Below are positions 36,879 to 46,516 of a DNA stretch of 64,000 bases, piece after piece. The DNA comes from Acinetobacter amyesii (GTDB lineage Bacteria > Pseudomonadota > Gammaproteobacteria > Pseudomonadales > Moraxellaceae), in NCBI RefSeq assembly GCF_002018365.1, contig NZ_MVKX01000003.1, positions 1 through 64,000 on the forward strand, read 5' to 3'. A model generated the notes under the pieces. That model did no database searches. It was given only the letters and a program-made list of their open reading frames with translations, and was not told the origin of the DNA. The translations under genes and the position numbers were made by a program. How positions within the stretch are numbered: the stretch's first letter is position 1; every line of letters begins with the position of its first letter.

Positions 36879-37274
36879 ATGAGCTATATGCGACAAAACA
36901 CACTCAATCCCCTCGGTATTTTTGTGGTTTTATTCTTTTTATTGGTTGTACTACTGCTCCTGATGTTTGCTTGGCCACATTATAAAGTCTGGAAACAAGG
37001 CATGGACGGTCAGGCTGCTCTTGCAGAAGCTGAACAATCGAAAATGATTCAGGTGCAAGTGGCAAAAGCTGAACTTGAAAGTGCCAAACTGCGCGCTCAA
37101 GCCATTAAACTCGTGGGACAAGCAGCCAAAGAATATCCTGAATATCGAAAGCAAGAATTTATTGGTGCCTTTGGTGAGGCATTAAGAGATGGTCGTATTC
37201 AACAAATTATTTATGTCCCGACTGAAGCCAATATTCCTATTGTCGAGGCAAGCCAGCAACGTCTAGCTGACTAA
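36879..37274 (+). CDS. Membrane-anchored protein resembling the tail of an SPFH/prohibitin protein
   Basis: A 131-residue protein: one N-terminal membrane helix (about 11–31), then a charged Ala/Glu/Gln-rich helix (EAEQSKMIQVQVAKAELESAKLRAQAI, about 48–74) and a short C-terminal segment IQQIIYVPTEANIPIVEA. The helix–'IYVPTEAN' layout resembles the C-terminal part of stomatin/prohibitin-type 'membrane protease subunit' proteins, but the SPFH domain itself is absent. Either a small natural homologue or a shortened one. Its own terminator follows, shared with infC. Confidence 0.65.
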   Translation: MSYMRQNTLNPLGIFVVLFFLLVVLLLLMFAWPHYKVWKQGMDGQAALAEAEQSKMIQVQVAKAELESAKLRAQAIKLVGQAAKEYPEYRKQEFIGAFGEALRDGRIQQIIYVPTEANIPIVEASQQRLAD

Positions 37275-37290
37275 TTCAAAATTCAGACAT

Positions 37291-37321
37291 AAAAAAGCCC
37301 TGCATCCGCAGGGCTTTTTTC
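37291..37321. terminator. Bidirectional terminator at the end of infC
   Basis: Stem AAAAAAGCCCTGC / GCAGGGCTTTTTT, four-base loop. It ends the thrS–infC transcript, so rpmI is transcriptionally separate. Confidence 0.88.
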
Positions 37322-37333
37322 ATCAAGAGATGC

Positions 37334-37882
37334 TTACTTTTTCTTTTTAGGACCAAGTAGCATACCCATTTGACGACCTTCCATTTTCGGTGATTGTTCC
37401 ACAACACCTACTTCAGCAACGTCAGCTTCAATTTTTTGTAATTGAGCAAGACCAAGCTGTTGGTGTGCCATTTCACGACCACGGAAACGAAGCGTGATTT
37501 TTACCTTGTTGCCTTCTTCAAGGAACTTGATAATCGCACGTAGTTTAACGTTGTAGTCACCAACATCAGTACCAGGGCGGAGTTTGATTTCTTTCACCTG
37601 TACTTGATGCTGTTTTTTCTTCGCTTCTTTTTGCTTTTGTTTTAGATCAAACAAATGCTTGTTGAAGTCCATGATTTTGCAGACTGGTGGCTCAGCATTG
37701 GCAACGATCTCAACAAGGTCAAGATCTACTGCTTCTGCAGCGCGCAAGGCGTCAGTAAGAGATACAATCCCTTTTTGCTCGCCATTTTCGTCTACTAGAC
37801 GGACTTCTTTTGCACGAATTTCATCATTCAAGGCAGGACGGTTTGATTTTCCGCCCTGTTGATTACGGTCAGGCTGTTTAAT
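37334..37882 (-). CDS. infC: Translation initiation factor IF-3 (AUU start)
   Basis: IF-3 checks start-codon choice and keeps the 30S subunit free. I start it at ATT (37882–37880), giving 182 residues, close to E. coli (180). The sequence between this codon and the first conserved block (INxEIRA-like [19 protein letters not shown]) reads [15 protein letters not shown] eight bases upstream lies in the last codons of thrS. The AUU start is a known autoregulatory feature of infC. Without it the start would be a TTG at 37829–37831 that lacks a ribosome site. Conserved domains: IF3-N (about 18–85) and IF3-C (about 95–180). Confidence 0.93.
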   Translation of the reverse strand: MKQPDRNQQGGKSNRPALNDEIRAKEVRLVDENGEQKGIVSLTDALRAAEAVDLDLVEIVANAEPPVCKIMDFNKHLFDLKQKQKEAKKKQHQVQVKEIKLRPGTDVGDYNVKLRAIIKFLEEGNKVKITLRFRGREMAHQQLGLAQLQKIEADVAEVGVVEQSPKMEGRQMGMLLGPKKKK

Positions 37883-37887
37883 CGCTT

Positions 37888-39810
37888 TTACTCCACAATG
37901 TACCGGCCGCGTTCGGCTACGGCTGCTTTTACTAGGTCAACGAATGCATCAATTGACATAGTACCCAAATTTTTTCCAGAGCGAGTACGGACGTTTACAG
38001 TACCTTCCTCAACTTCACGGTCCCCAAGAACCAACAAGTAAGGAATACGCTCTAAAGTACGTTCACGAATCTTAAAGCCGATTTTCTCATTTCTCAAGTC
38101 TGAAATCGCGCGGATACCGCTTTCTTTAAGTTTAGCGACGACTGACTCACATGCTTCAGCTTGTGAATCGGTAATGTTCATCACACATGCTTGAATTGGA
38201 GACAACCAAGGTGGCATGAAACCAGCATAGTGTTCAATAAGTATACCAATAAAACGCTCGAAACTGCCAAGAATTGCACGGTGCAACATTACAGGCTGAT
38301 CACGGTCGTTATCTTCAGTCACATAAGATGCGTCAAGACGTTCTGGTAAGTTAAAGTCACATTGAATTGTACCGCACTGCCATACACGACCTAAGCAGTC
38401 TTTCAATGAGAATTCAATTTTCGGACCGTAGAATGCGCCTTCACCCGGTTGAAGTTCCCACTCTAGGCCAGCAGCATCTAAAGCATCTGCCAAAGATTTT
38501 TCTGCCATATCCCAAAGTTTGTCATCACCCACACGTTTTTCTGGACGTGTCGACAACTTCATTTGTACTTCTTCAAAGCCGAAGTCTTTATATACATCTA
38601 ATGTCAGTTTAATAAAGTCTGCAACTTCAGTACCGATTTGTTCTTTGGTACAGAAGATATGCGCATCATCTTGTGTAAAGCCACGTACACGCATAATGCC
38701 GTGTAATGAACCCGATGGTTCGTTACGGTGACATGAACCAAACTCAGCCAAACGAATTGGAAGATCACGGTAAGATTTCAAACCTTGGTTGAAGACTTGC
38801 ACGTGACATGGGCAGTTCATTGGTTTTACTGCATAGTTACGGTTCTCTGAGTGAGTCGTAAACATGTTTTCAGCATAGTTTGCTGCGTGACCTGATTTTT
38901 CCCAAAGCGTGAAATCAACCACTTGCGGTGTACGGATTTCTTGGTAACCGTTGGCTTGTTGAACTTTACGCATGTATTGTTCAAGCACTTGGTAAATAGT
39001 CCAGCCGTTTGGATGCCAGAACACCATACCCGGTGCTTCTTCTTGCATATGGAACAAGTCTAACGCTTTACCAATTTTACGGTGATCGCGTTTTTCAGCT
39101 TCTTCAATACGTTTGATGTAGGCAGCTAGCTGCTTTTTGTCCGCCCAAGCTGTACCGTAAATACGTTGTAGCTGTTCGTTTTTCGCATCACCGCGCCAGT
39201 AAGCACCAGAGATTTTAGTCAACTTGAACGATTTTAAGAATTTAGTATTTGGAACGTGCGGACCACGGCACATATCCAAGTAGTCTTGATGGTAGTACAA
39301 GCCCATTTCAGTTTCTTCAGGCATATCTTCGATCAGACGCAGTTTGTATTCTTCGCCACGTGCAGTGAACTCTTTAATCACTTCATCACGTGGAGTCATT
39401 TTTTTGATGACATCATAGTCTTGGTCGATGAGCTTTTTCATGCGCTCTTCGATTGCTGCCATGTCATCTAAAGTAAACGGACGTGGCATCCAGATGTCAT
39501 AGTAGAAACCTTCTTCAATGACAGGACCAATGACCATCTTTGCTTCTGGGAACAATTGCTTAACTGCATGACCCACCAAGTGCGCACAAGAGTGACGAAT
39601 GATGTGAATACCATCTTCATCTTTAGGCGTGATAATTTGTAGGCTAGCATCTTCTGTAATTAAATCAGACGCATCAACTAAACGATCGTTTACACGACCC
39701 GCAACTGTATTTTTTGCTAGACCAGGACCGATGCTTTGAGCAACTTCCATCACAGACACGGCATGATCAAATTCTTTTTGATCGCCATTTGGCAAAGTGA
39801 TAATTGGCAT
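37888..39810 (-). CDS. thrS: Threonyl-tRNA synthetase
   Basis: Charges tRNA-Thr. 640 aa, as expected: TGS domain (about 1–60), second additional/editing domain (about 62–225, with [18 protein letters not shown]), class II catalytic core (about 243–535, with [10 protein letters not shown] and motif 2 [15 protein letters not shown]), and the anticodon-binding domain. Zinc ligands Cys in MNCPCHV and the two His are present. The ATG at 39810 has AAGGA upstream; ORF extension to 39843 is not supported. infC starts five bases after its stop. Confidence 0.98.
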   Translation of the reverse strand: MPIITLPNGDQKEFDHAVSVMEVAQSIGPGLAKNTVAGRVNDRLVDASDLITEDASLQIITPKDEDGIHIIRHSCAHLVGHAVKQLFPEAKMVIGPVIEEGFYYDIWMPRPFTLDDMAAIEERMKKLIDQDYDVIKKMTPRDEVIKEFTARGEEYKLRLIEDMPEETEMGLYYHQDYLDMCRGPHVPNTKFLKSFKLTKISGAYWRGDAKNEQLQRIYGTAWADKKQLAAYIKRIEEAEKRDHRKIGKALDLFHMQEEAPGMVFWHPNGWTIYQVLEQYMRKVQQANGYQEIRTPQVVDFTLWEKSGHAANYAENMFTTHSENRNYAVKPMNCPCHVQVFNQGLKSYRDLPIRLAEFGSCHRNEPSGSLHGIMRVRGFTQDDAHIFCTKEQIGTEVADFIKLTLDVYKDFGFEEVQMKLSTRPEKRVGDDKLWDMAEKSLADALDAAGLEWELQPGEGAFYGPKIEFSLKDCLGRVWQCGTIQCDFNLPERLDASYVTEDNDRDQPVMLHRAILGSFERFIGILIEHYAGFMPPWLSPIQACVMNITDSQAEACESVVAKLKESGIRAISDLRNEKIGFKIRERTLERIPYLLVLGDREVEEGTVNVRTRSGKNLGTMSIDAFVDLVKAAVAERGRYIVE

Positions 39811-40129
39811 ATAAAAATCCTTAAGGAGTGATGCCCCGTACAATGGAGCATGTCACCGCGAGATTATGATCGAGGGAGACCCTCAAAAGATAAAAACGGT
39901 GGATAAATAAAATTCGACCTAAATTTTACACGCCCTGCCAACTTTAATAAACCTCTAATCCCATGGAAGTTGATTTTTCTACCGCCTTTTACAAGACTCC
40001 TGATAATTCAAGCAGATTTCAGCTGAAATGCGCTTTATGCTGTCAACATAATAATCACGTTCTCATTCATAAAATTATTCCGAATTTCGAACACCAATAC
40101 CCACTGAAATCTTTATGTAGGCAGGTATC
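39811..40129. other. Intergenic region between thrS and the Rieske fusion gene
   Basis: About 320 bases between divergent genes, holding both promoters and the thrS leader. I looked for a tRNA-like operator of the E. coli thrS kind and could not support one by eye. No gene is evident. Confidence 0.4.
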
Positions 40130-41749
40130 ATGCAAGCACATTCACTCATATCTTGGTCTAGTTTAAAACCGCTCCAACCCGCTTATGCCCTCGCAGCAAA
40201 TGTCGATCTAGTGATCTTAAGGCTCGAAGATGATGATGCAGAACAAGTCGTGGTCATGTATGGTCGCTGTCAGCATCGCGGCGCCCTCATGGCTGATGCC
40301 CATATTCAAGGGGATAAAATCGTCTGTGGGCTGCATGGCTCGCACTATATTTATAAAACTGGTATCAACCCACGTTATCTGAATAAAAATTTGCAAAAGT
40401 TTAAAGCGTGGGTGGAAGGCGATCAGGTGTATGTCGATCTTGAAGAAATTCAAGCGTGGGAAAATAGAAATCCTCAACAATATAAGCGTGATCAATACCA
40501 AGGCCTATATGCTGACTCCGCGCCAGCACCAGAAGAACCACATAATAAATTGATCTTAGAACTCGCACGCAATGGCTTAAGTAAATTTGGACATCATGGC
40601 CCGACAGCGGCAATGGGCGTGCCTTTTAATCAACTCCCTAAATGGGAGGATATTCAACTGATCACCGCGCAACTGTGGAAAATTCCATTATTAGATGATG
40701 CACCCGTAGCAACCGAAGTGGTGATTGGCCCAAATGCTAAAAAACCTTTAAAACTCAACATTCCCTTGTTTGTGTCAGATATGAGTTTTGGTGCGTTATC
40801 TCAAGAAGCCAAAGTTGCCCTCGCAACAGGTGCTGAACTTGCGGGTACAGGGATTTGCTCAGGTGAAGGCGGAATGCTTGCAGAGGAACAAGCGGCCAAC
40901 TCGCGTTATTTTTATGAACTCGCATCAGGTCGTTTTGGCTATGACATCGAAAAAGTCAAAAAGTGTCAGGCCTTTCATTTTAAAGGCGGTCAAGCTGCAA
41001 AAACAGGTACGGGAGGACATCTTCCAGGCCATAAAGTGGTTGGCAAGATTGCAGAAGTGCGCAAATTACCAGAAGGCACCGCTGCTATTTCTCCTGCGAC
41101 CTTCCCTGATTGGACACATCTTTCACAATATCGTGAATTTGCAGAATATGTCCGAACAGAAACCGGCGGCATCCCGATCGGCTATAAACTCTCTGCACAG
41201 CATATTGAACGTGATATTGATGCAGCCCTCGCGATTGGCGTGGACTATATTATTTTAGATGGACGTGGCGGTGGTACAGGTGCAGCACCCACGCTGTTCC
41301 GTGACAATATTTCTGTACCAACCATTCCTGCGCTTGCACGAGCACGGCGTCATTTAGACCGTTTAGGACGGTCAGATATTAGCTTAGTGATCACAGGTGG
41401 ACTTCGTGTACCCGCTGACTTTATTAAGGCACTGGCTTTAGGAGCCGATGCCATCGCGATTTCAAACTCTGCCATGCAAGCCATTGGCTGTTTAGCTATG
41501 CGTGCCTGTCAGACCAATGATTGTTCTGTCGGCATTGCCACGCAACAAGATCATTTACGTCGTCGTTTAGAAATAGACAAATCGGCACAACAACTGGCAA
41601 ATTTTTTAAATGCATCCGTTGAACTGATGCAAGTCATGGCACGTGCCTGCGGACATCATCATCTGAATCAATTCTGCAAAGATGACCTGACCACATGGAA
41701 AAAAGAAATGTCGAACCTCACGGGTATTCACTATGGAGGTTTTGAGTAA
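40130..41749 (+). CDS. Rieske domain fused to a glutamate-synthase-like FMN-binding domain
   Basis: A 539-residue fusion. Residues 1–105 are a Rieske [2Fe-2S] ferredoxin with the paired motif CQHRGALM (about 47–54) and CGLHGSHY (about 68–75). About 145–539 is a GltB-type central/FMN domain: VSDMSFGALSQEAKVALA, ICSGEGGML, the GGQAAKTGTGGHLPG loop, and the [3Fe-4S] cysteines in CLAMRACQTNDCSVGIATQ. There is no glutaminase domain. Function unknown; an electron-transfer oxidoreductase is inferred. SD AGGCAGG before the ATG. Terminators follow. Confidence 0.88.
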   Translation: MQAHSLISWSSLKPLQPAYALAANVDLVILRLEDDDAEQVVVMYGRCQHRGALMADAHIQGDKIVCGLHGSHYIYKTGINPRYLNKNLQKFKAWVEGDQVYVDLEEIQAWENRNPQQYKRDQYQGLYADSAPAPEEPHNKLILELARNGLSKFGHHGPTAAMGVPFNQLPKWEDIQLITAQLWKIPLLDDAPVATEVVIGPNAKKPLKLNIPLFVSDMSFGALSQEAKVALATGAELAGTGICSGEGGMLAEEQAANSRYFYELASGRFGYDIEKVKKCQAFHFKGGQAAKTGTGGHLPGHKVVGKIAEVRKLPEGTAAISPATFPDWTHLSQYREFAEYVRTETGGIPIGYKLSAQHIERDIDAALAIGVDYIILDGRGGGTGAAPTLFRDNISVPTIPALARARRHLDRLGRSDISLVITGGLRVPADFIKALALGADAIAISNSAMQAIGCLAMRACQTNDCSVGIATQQDHLRRRLEIDKSAQQLANFLNASVELMQVMARACGHHHLNQFCKDDLTTWKKEMSNLTGIHYGGFE

Positions 41750-41790
41750 GCTTCAAATCGTGAGCTTTTTTCAAAACCATTGAGCCTAAA

Positions 41791-41818
41791 TAAAAGAGTC
41801 CAAACGGGCTCTTTTATT
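41791..41818. terminator. Terminator between the Rieske fusion gene and the DSD1-like gene
   Basis: Stem AAAAGAGUCC / GGGCUCUUUU with one G–U pair; overlaps the stop codon of the minus-strand gene. A second, weaker hairpin (AAGCT…AGCTTTTTT) lies at 41749–41771. Confidence 0.7.
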
Positions 41819-42965
41819 CTCGAAAGGTCTCAAAGGCCATGAATTGATCGGCTTGATACCACCAAAGCTGTGCAAATTGAGGGATGATCATTTCACTTTG
41901 TGCAGGACGTAAAAAAATATAATCATCTACTTCTATGCTGCTTGTCTGTGGAATTTGCACAAGTTCCTGATTACTACTGCGACCATATAATGCATGGGGC
42001 TGACTGCCTTGAGGATAAACATAGTCCCCACGCCAATAACCTCCATAAATAAACACAGCCTGAGATTTCGCCCAACGACTGAGCCACTCTAACTGTGGTA
42101 ATTCTATCCGCGGCAACACTTTTAGCACAGGTGTGGCGATCCACAAGGCACTTTGAAAAGTGTGCAAATTTTTCAGTTCAAAATCTGCGGGTTTTAATAA
42201 CATCGAGCCAAACGAGACTTCGTTACAGACGCTCTGCTGACAATGAAAACTAAAACTAGGGCTACCACCACCATTCCAACAGGTGTGTTCATCACATAAA
42301 GTTGGATAGCGCTGTAGTACATAAGCTTTGAATTGTTGATAACTTTGCTGAGATTGTTGATAAGTCTGTTCAGCAGATTGAATCAGCCGTGGAATCTTTG
42401 CCACATGTGCGTCATAGCCCATCAATCCTGAAAATTTTAAATGTTGAGGATGTCGAGCGATTAGATCCAAAACAGCCTTTAGCTCATTGATCGTTTTCAG
42501 ACCACCGCGGTGTAAACCCACATCGATTTCAATATTGATGCGTAGACACAGTTGATGCTGCTCAGCAAATTTGAGGTATTGGGCTAAACGCTGTTCACTA
42601 TCAATCAGCCATTGCACTTGCGATTGCGTTGCCTGCAAAAATGCCTTGTCTGCATGGTTCAAGACCTGAATCGGCATCGGTTTCCCAAACAACACATCGG
42701 CTTGCGGCATCGATTCGAAAAGTGTTTTCAGATGTGCAAAATGAAATAGCATGAAACGCTGTGTCTGAAGCTGTGTAGCACAATGTTGGAGCAATGCCAT
42801 GCACGCCAAGGATTTCACTACCAAGCGCGGATGCAGACTGTGTGGTATTTGCTGGTGAGTGATCTTCAAGTTGTGATTTAATACATCAACATCCACGATT
42901 AACTGCGGCATACCTGTCCCGTTTTGCTTTAGCAGCGTATTCAACTTTTGAAAATATGCATCCAT
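41814..42965 (-). CDS. PLP enzyme, alanine-racemase-fold, D-amino-acid aldolase/dehydratase type
   Basis: A 383-residue fold-type III PLP protein of the D-threonine aldolase / D-serine dehydratase (DSD1) group. The N-terminal alanine-racemase-like barrel carries the PLP lysine in RLVVKSLACM (about 47–56), conserved HRGG (INIEIDVGLHRGGLKT) and the C-terminal domain with a zinc-type HxC region less clear. It acts in the cytoplasm; its substrate is unknown. A strong Shine-Dalgarno AAGGAG precedes the ATG. It follows the lactone oxidase gene by 57 bp and is probably its operon partner. Confidence 0.8.
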   Translation of the reverse strand: MDAYFQKLNTLLKQNGTGMPQLIVDVDVLNHNLKITHQQIPHSLHPRLVVKSLACMALLQHCATQLQTQRFMLFHFAHLKTLFESMPQADVLFGKPMPIQVLNHADKAFLQATQSQVQWLIDSEQRLAQYLKFAEQHQLCLRINIEIDVGLHRGGLKTINELKAVLDLIARHPQHLKFSGLMGYDAHVAKIPRLIQSAEQTYQQSQQSYQQFKAYVLQRYPTLCDEHTCWNGGGSPSFSFHCQQSVCNEVSFGSMLLKPADFELKNLHTFQSALWIATPVLKVLPRIELPQLEWLSRWAKSQAVFIYGGYWRGDYVYPQGSQPHALYGRSSNQELVQIPQTSSIEVDDYIFLRPAQSEMIIPQFAQLWWYQADQFMAFETFRE

Positions 42966-43022
42966 GCCATCTCCTTTTTTATTTCATTCGTTTAGTCTTC
43001 AACGTTTAACGTTCCACGACGC

Positions 43023-44303
43023 TTATTCAATCAGTAATTGCTGTAGCTCTGGACTGAGCCACTTTTGCTTCGGATCTAATTCTTGTCGAATGTTTAAAAA
43101 ATCCTGCCACTTGGGATACAAATTTTGAAGTTGCCGCGCATTTAGGCTATGCAATTTCCCCCAATGCGGTCGCCCGCCAAATTTTAAAAAAATCGGCTCT
43201 ACGAGATTAAAGATGACTTGATAATCTTGCTTATAGAACTGATGCACCGAAATTGAGGCCGAATCTTGCTGATAAAACGGACTGAGCCAAATATCATCCC
43301 CACGTACAAGTCGATACTCTAGCGGAAAAAACATCGGAACCTTATGACGTCGAAGGGTATGCAAAATTTCTTCTAAACAATTCATTCCGTGTTGCAGCGG
43401 AATCTGGTATTCCATCTCATTAAATTTGGTATTTCGAGCAGAAGGAAAAATTCGACTTGACCAGTCCACGTTCATCGAAGGTTTGACAAAAACACCCAAT
43501 AATTTTTGTAACCATGGATTCAGTGGTGGAAAAATTCGCGTCAATTCTGCACAAAATTTGAGTAATACGTCGTCAACTAACCACTGTTCTTTCCGCGATT
43601 GAAGGTCATCTTCCGTCTCATCTAAGGTTTTTAAAATAACCTGATCGGCATGACTAAATGCCCAGAACTCAATATGTCGATGTTCATATTGCCATTGCTG
43701 CATATTTTGCATGACGTCTTTCAGCGGACATAATCGCGTTTGTTCTTTGAGTTTATACATCGGCCGATTTTGCAGCTGTACATGCGACAGCACGCCTAAA
43801 CTCCCGAATGAAACCCGCCCTGCTTGGAAAATTTCGCTGTTCTGTTCAGCACTGCATTGTAGTAATTCGCCCTGCGCGGTTAATAATTCGAAACGCGTAA
43901 CCAATGCCGATAAACACGGTAATTCGAGTCCAGTACCATGCGTCCCTGTTGCAATCGCTCCAGCCAAACTTTGACGATCAATATCCCCTTGATTAATCAG
44001 TGCTTGATCAAAAGACGCGAGTTTCTCACCCAAATCAAATAATCGTGTGCCAGCTTGGACGGTACTTTGGCAGCGTTCAGCATCGATATCTAGAATGCCT
44101 TTAAGATGATCTAAACTTACTAAGGTATCTATGGTTTTTGCCAAAGGGCTAAATGAGTGCCCTGCACCGACCATACGAATCTTAGGATGGGATTGCACCA
44201 CATCCATTAATTGCTCAAGATTTTGCGGTTGTATAAATGACTTCGGGATCGACTTCTGAGCACCTGACCAATTTTCCCATGCAATGTCGTGTTGAATTGT
44301 CAT
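43023..44303 (-). CDS. FAD-linked lactone oxidase (D-arabinono-1,4-lactone oxidase/GULO type)
   Basis: A 426-residue flavoprotein of the aldonolactone oxidase family. It shows the FAD-binding loop VGAGHSFSPLA (about 44–54), where the His can bind FAD covalently, the SLAGAIATGTHGTG motif (about 116–129) and the C-terminal HWGK motif in GRPHWGKLH that is diagnostic for the family. I chose the ATG at 44303, which has AAGGA six bases upstream; earlier ATGs at 44309, 44321 and 44387 are worse placed. First gene of a two-gene unit with the PLP enzyme. Its natural substrate is unknown. Confidence 0.88.
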   Translation of the reverse strand: MTIQHDIAWENWSGAQKSIPKSFIQPQNLEQLMDVVQSHPKIRMVGAGHSFSPLAKTIDTLVSLDHLKGILDIDAERCQSTVQAGTRLFDLGEKLASFDQALINQGDIDRQSLAGAIATGTHGTGLELPCLSALVTRFELLTAQGELLQCSAEQNSEIFQAGRVSFGSLGVLSHVQLQNRPMYKLKEQTRLCPLKDVMQNMQQWQYEHRHIEFWAFSHADQVILKTLDETEDDLQSRKEQWLVDDVLLKFCAELTRIFPPLNPWLQKLLGVFVKPSMNVDWSSRIFPSARNTKFNEMEYQIPLQHGMNCLEEILHTLRRHKVPMFFPLEYRLVRGDDIWLSPFYQQDSASISVHQFYKQDYQVIFNLVEPIFLKFGGRPHWGKLHSLNARQLQNLYPKWQDFLNIRQELDPKQKWLSPELQQLLIE

Positions 44304-44837
44304 ATTCATCCTTATCGCCATACTTTTTATTGTATTCAGCCATATTGTTTTATTTTTGATTTCCGCTTTTGCAATGTTAATGCACAAGCCATCTTGATTT
44401 TTTACTTAGATTATACGAAGTTCAGCATCTTCTCAAATTTAAGTTTATTGTTATAAAACAGCAAATAAGCCACGATCAATTAAAGAAAAATCATTCGTTA
44501 ATATCCCCATACAGACTGTTCAAGGTGCTCTATTTTATTCGATCAGCATCATTCCAACCTGATCAATGAAGAGGATCACGCACGAAAACATCGGTAAAAT
44601 CAGCATAAAAAACCAACAACACTTGTATGTTTTTCAGCTAAATTATTTATTCTAAAAAATCAATTTTGAGAACCATAGGGTTCATTTTCGTCACCTTATT
44701 ATTTTTATTTTATTCAATTTCAACCACTTAAAAATTTAGTGTAAATACTCGACTAAAGCATAAATGCAGAGAAGCTACGGACTGAATTATTGTTAAGTCA
44801 GATTTAAAACAAATATACATGGACTTGGAGTACCACA
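44304..44837. other. Intergenic region before the acyl-CoA synthetase gene
   Basis: A 534-base A/T-rich stretch between divergent genes. I see no gene and no convincing repeat; it presumably carries two promoters and possibly regulator sites. Confidence 0.4.
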
Positions 44838-46478
44838 ATGGTTAGCGCATACGATGAATTGCCACGGACCCCGGCAAATTTTGTGGCACTTTCGCCTCTA
44901 CGTTATTTAGAGCGTGCAGCCTATATTTATCCTGATCAGGATGCCATTATCCACGGCAATCGTCATATTTCTTGGCGCCAAACGTATAACCGCTGTCGTC
45001 AATTTGCACATCAGTTGCAACAATTAGGCATTGGCAAAAACGACACCGTGTCTGTGTTATTACCGAACGTTCCGGCTATGGTTGAAGCACACTTTGCCGT
45101 ACCGATGGCCGGTGCGGTACTGAATACGCTAAATACACGTCTTGATGCGAAAACCATTGCCTTCATGTTGGAACATGCAGAAACCAAAGTCCTGCTGGTT
45201 GACCCTGAATTCACTCAAGTAGCCACAGAAGCTTTAGCTTTAATTGATCAAGACATTTATGTCATTGATGTTGCCGATGCTGAATTTGAAGGCACAGCAC
45301 AACCAATTGGACAAATCGAATTTGAAGACTGGTTGGCGCAAGGCGATGCCAACTTTGAATGGCATTTACCCCAAGATGAATGGGATGCGATTAGCTTAAG
45401 CTATACCTCAGGCACAACAGGTAACCCAAAAGGCGTGGTGTATCATCACCGCGGCGCATATATCAATGCAGCGAGTAATATCATTGCTTGCGGTATGACG
45501 CCACGTGCAACGTATCTGTGGACGCTTCCTCTATTCCACTGTAATGGCTGGTGCTTTGCTTGGACAATGGCAGCCAATGGCGGAACCAATATTTGTCTAC
45601 GTAAAATCGACCCAGAACTGATTTTCAAACTGATCGCAGAACACAAAGTAGATTATTTCTGCGGTGCGCCGATCGTACTTTCAATGTTGATCAATACGCC
45701 TGAAGAGAAAAAAGCGCAATTTGACCATCGCGTTGAAGTGATGGTGGCTGGTGCAGCGCCTCCTGCAGCGATTATTGAAGGGATGCGTAATATTGGTATC
45801 AATGTCACACATGTTTACGGTTTGACTGAAACCTATGGTCCATCGGCACTTTGCGCATCGCAAGCAGGCTGGTCTGATCTTTCCATTCAAGAACAAGCAC
45901 AGTTGCATTCTCGCCAAGGTGTGCCATACCCGCTTCAAGATGGCATGAAAGTCATTGACCCTGAGACCATGTTACCTGTTCCACATGATGGCCAGACCAT
46001 GGGTGAAATCATGTTCCGTGGCAACATCGTAATGAAAGGTTATTTGAAAAACCCAGAAGCAACGGCTGAAGCCTTTGCCGGCGGCTGGTTCCATACAGGC
46101 GACTTAGCGGTCTGCCAACCCGACGGTTATGCCAAAATTACTGACCGCTCTAAAGATGTGATCATTTCAGGTGGTGAAAACATTTCATCACTCGAAGTGG
46201 AAGAAATTCTGTATCAACACCCTGCAGTACTGACCGCTGCAGTGGTTGCAAAGCCTGACCCTCGTTGGCAAGAAGTGCCTTGTGCCTTCATTGAATTGAA
46301 AACGGGCAAAGAAGCCACACCTGAAGAACTGATTGAATTCTGTAAACAACATCTTGCACGTTTCAAAGTGCCAAAAGATGTGGTGATTACCGAAATTCCA
46401 AAAACTTCAACTGGTAAACTTCAGAAATTCGTTCTCCGTGAATGGGCTAAAGAGCGCGCTGTTGGTGAATTTGGTTAA
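44838..46478 (+). CDS. Acyl-CoA synthetase, AMP-forming (AlkK/DmdB-like)
   Basis: A 546-residue adenylate-forming ligase that activates a carboxylic acid with ATP and CoA. A3 motif LSYTSGTTGNPKGVVYHHRG (about 179–198), A5 motif VYGLTETYGPSA (about 331–342), A7 FHTGDLAV, A8 KDVIISGGENISS and the catalytic A10 lysine in KTSTGKLQKF (about 525–534) are all present. The sequence fits the AlkK / 3-methylmercaptopropionyl-CoA ligase (DmdB) type, so a short- to medium-chain substrate is likely. Shine-Dalgarno GGAG about ten bases before the ATG. Single gene with terminator. Confidence 0.9.
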   Translation: MVSAYDELPRTPANFVALSPLRYLERAAYIYPDQDAIIHGNRHISWRQTYNRCRQFAHQLQQLGIGKNDTVSVLLPNVPAMVEAHFAVPMAGAVLNTLNTRLDAKTIAFMLEHAETKVLLVDPEFTQVATEALALIDQDIYVIDVADAEFEGTAQPIGQIEFEDWLAQGDANFEWHLPQDEWDAISLSYTSGTTGNPKGVVYHHRGAYINAASNIIACGMTPRATYLWTLPLFHCNGWCFAWTMAANGGTNICLRKIDPELIFKLIAEHKVDYFCGAPIVLSMLINTPEEKKAQFDHRVEVMVAGAAPPAAIIEGMRNIGINVTHVYGLTETYGPSALCASQAGWSDLSIQEQAQLHSRQGVPYPLQDGMKVIDPETMLPVPHDGQTMGEIMFRGNIVMKGYLKNPEATAEAFAGGWFHTGDLAVCQPDGYAKITDRSKDVIISGGENISSLEVEEILYQHPAVLTAAVVAKPDPRWQEVPCAFIELKTGKEATPEELIEFCKQHLARFKVPKDVVITEIPKTSTGKLQKFVLREWAKERAVGEFG

Positions 46479-46516
46479 TGTTAAAACCCCAATTAATATA
46501 AAAACCCAAAAGCCAA

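Noticed and set aside
40788..41258. 156-codon frame overlapping the Rieske–GltS fusion on the same strand
   Set aside because: Out-of-frame reading of a gene with clear motifs; no support of its own.
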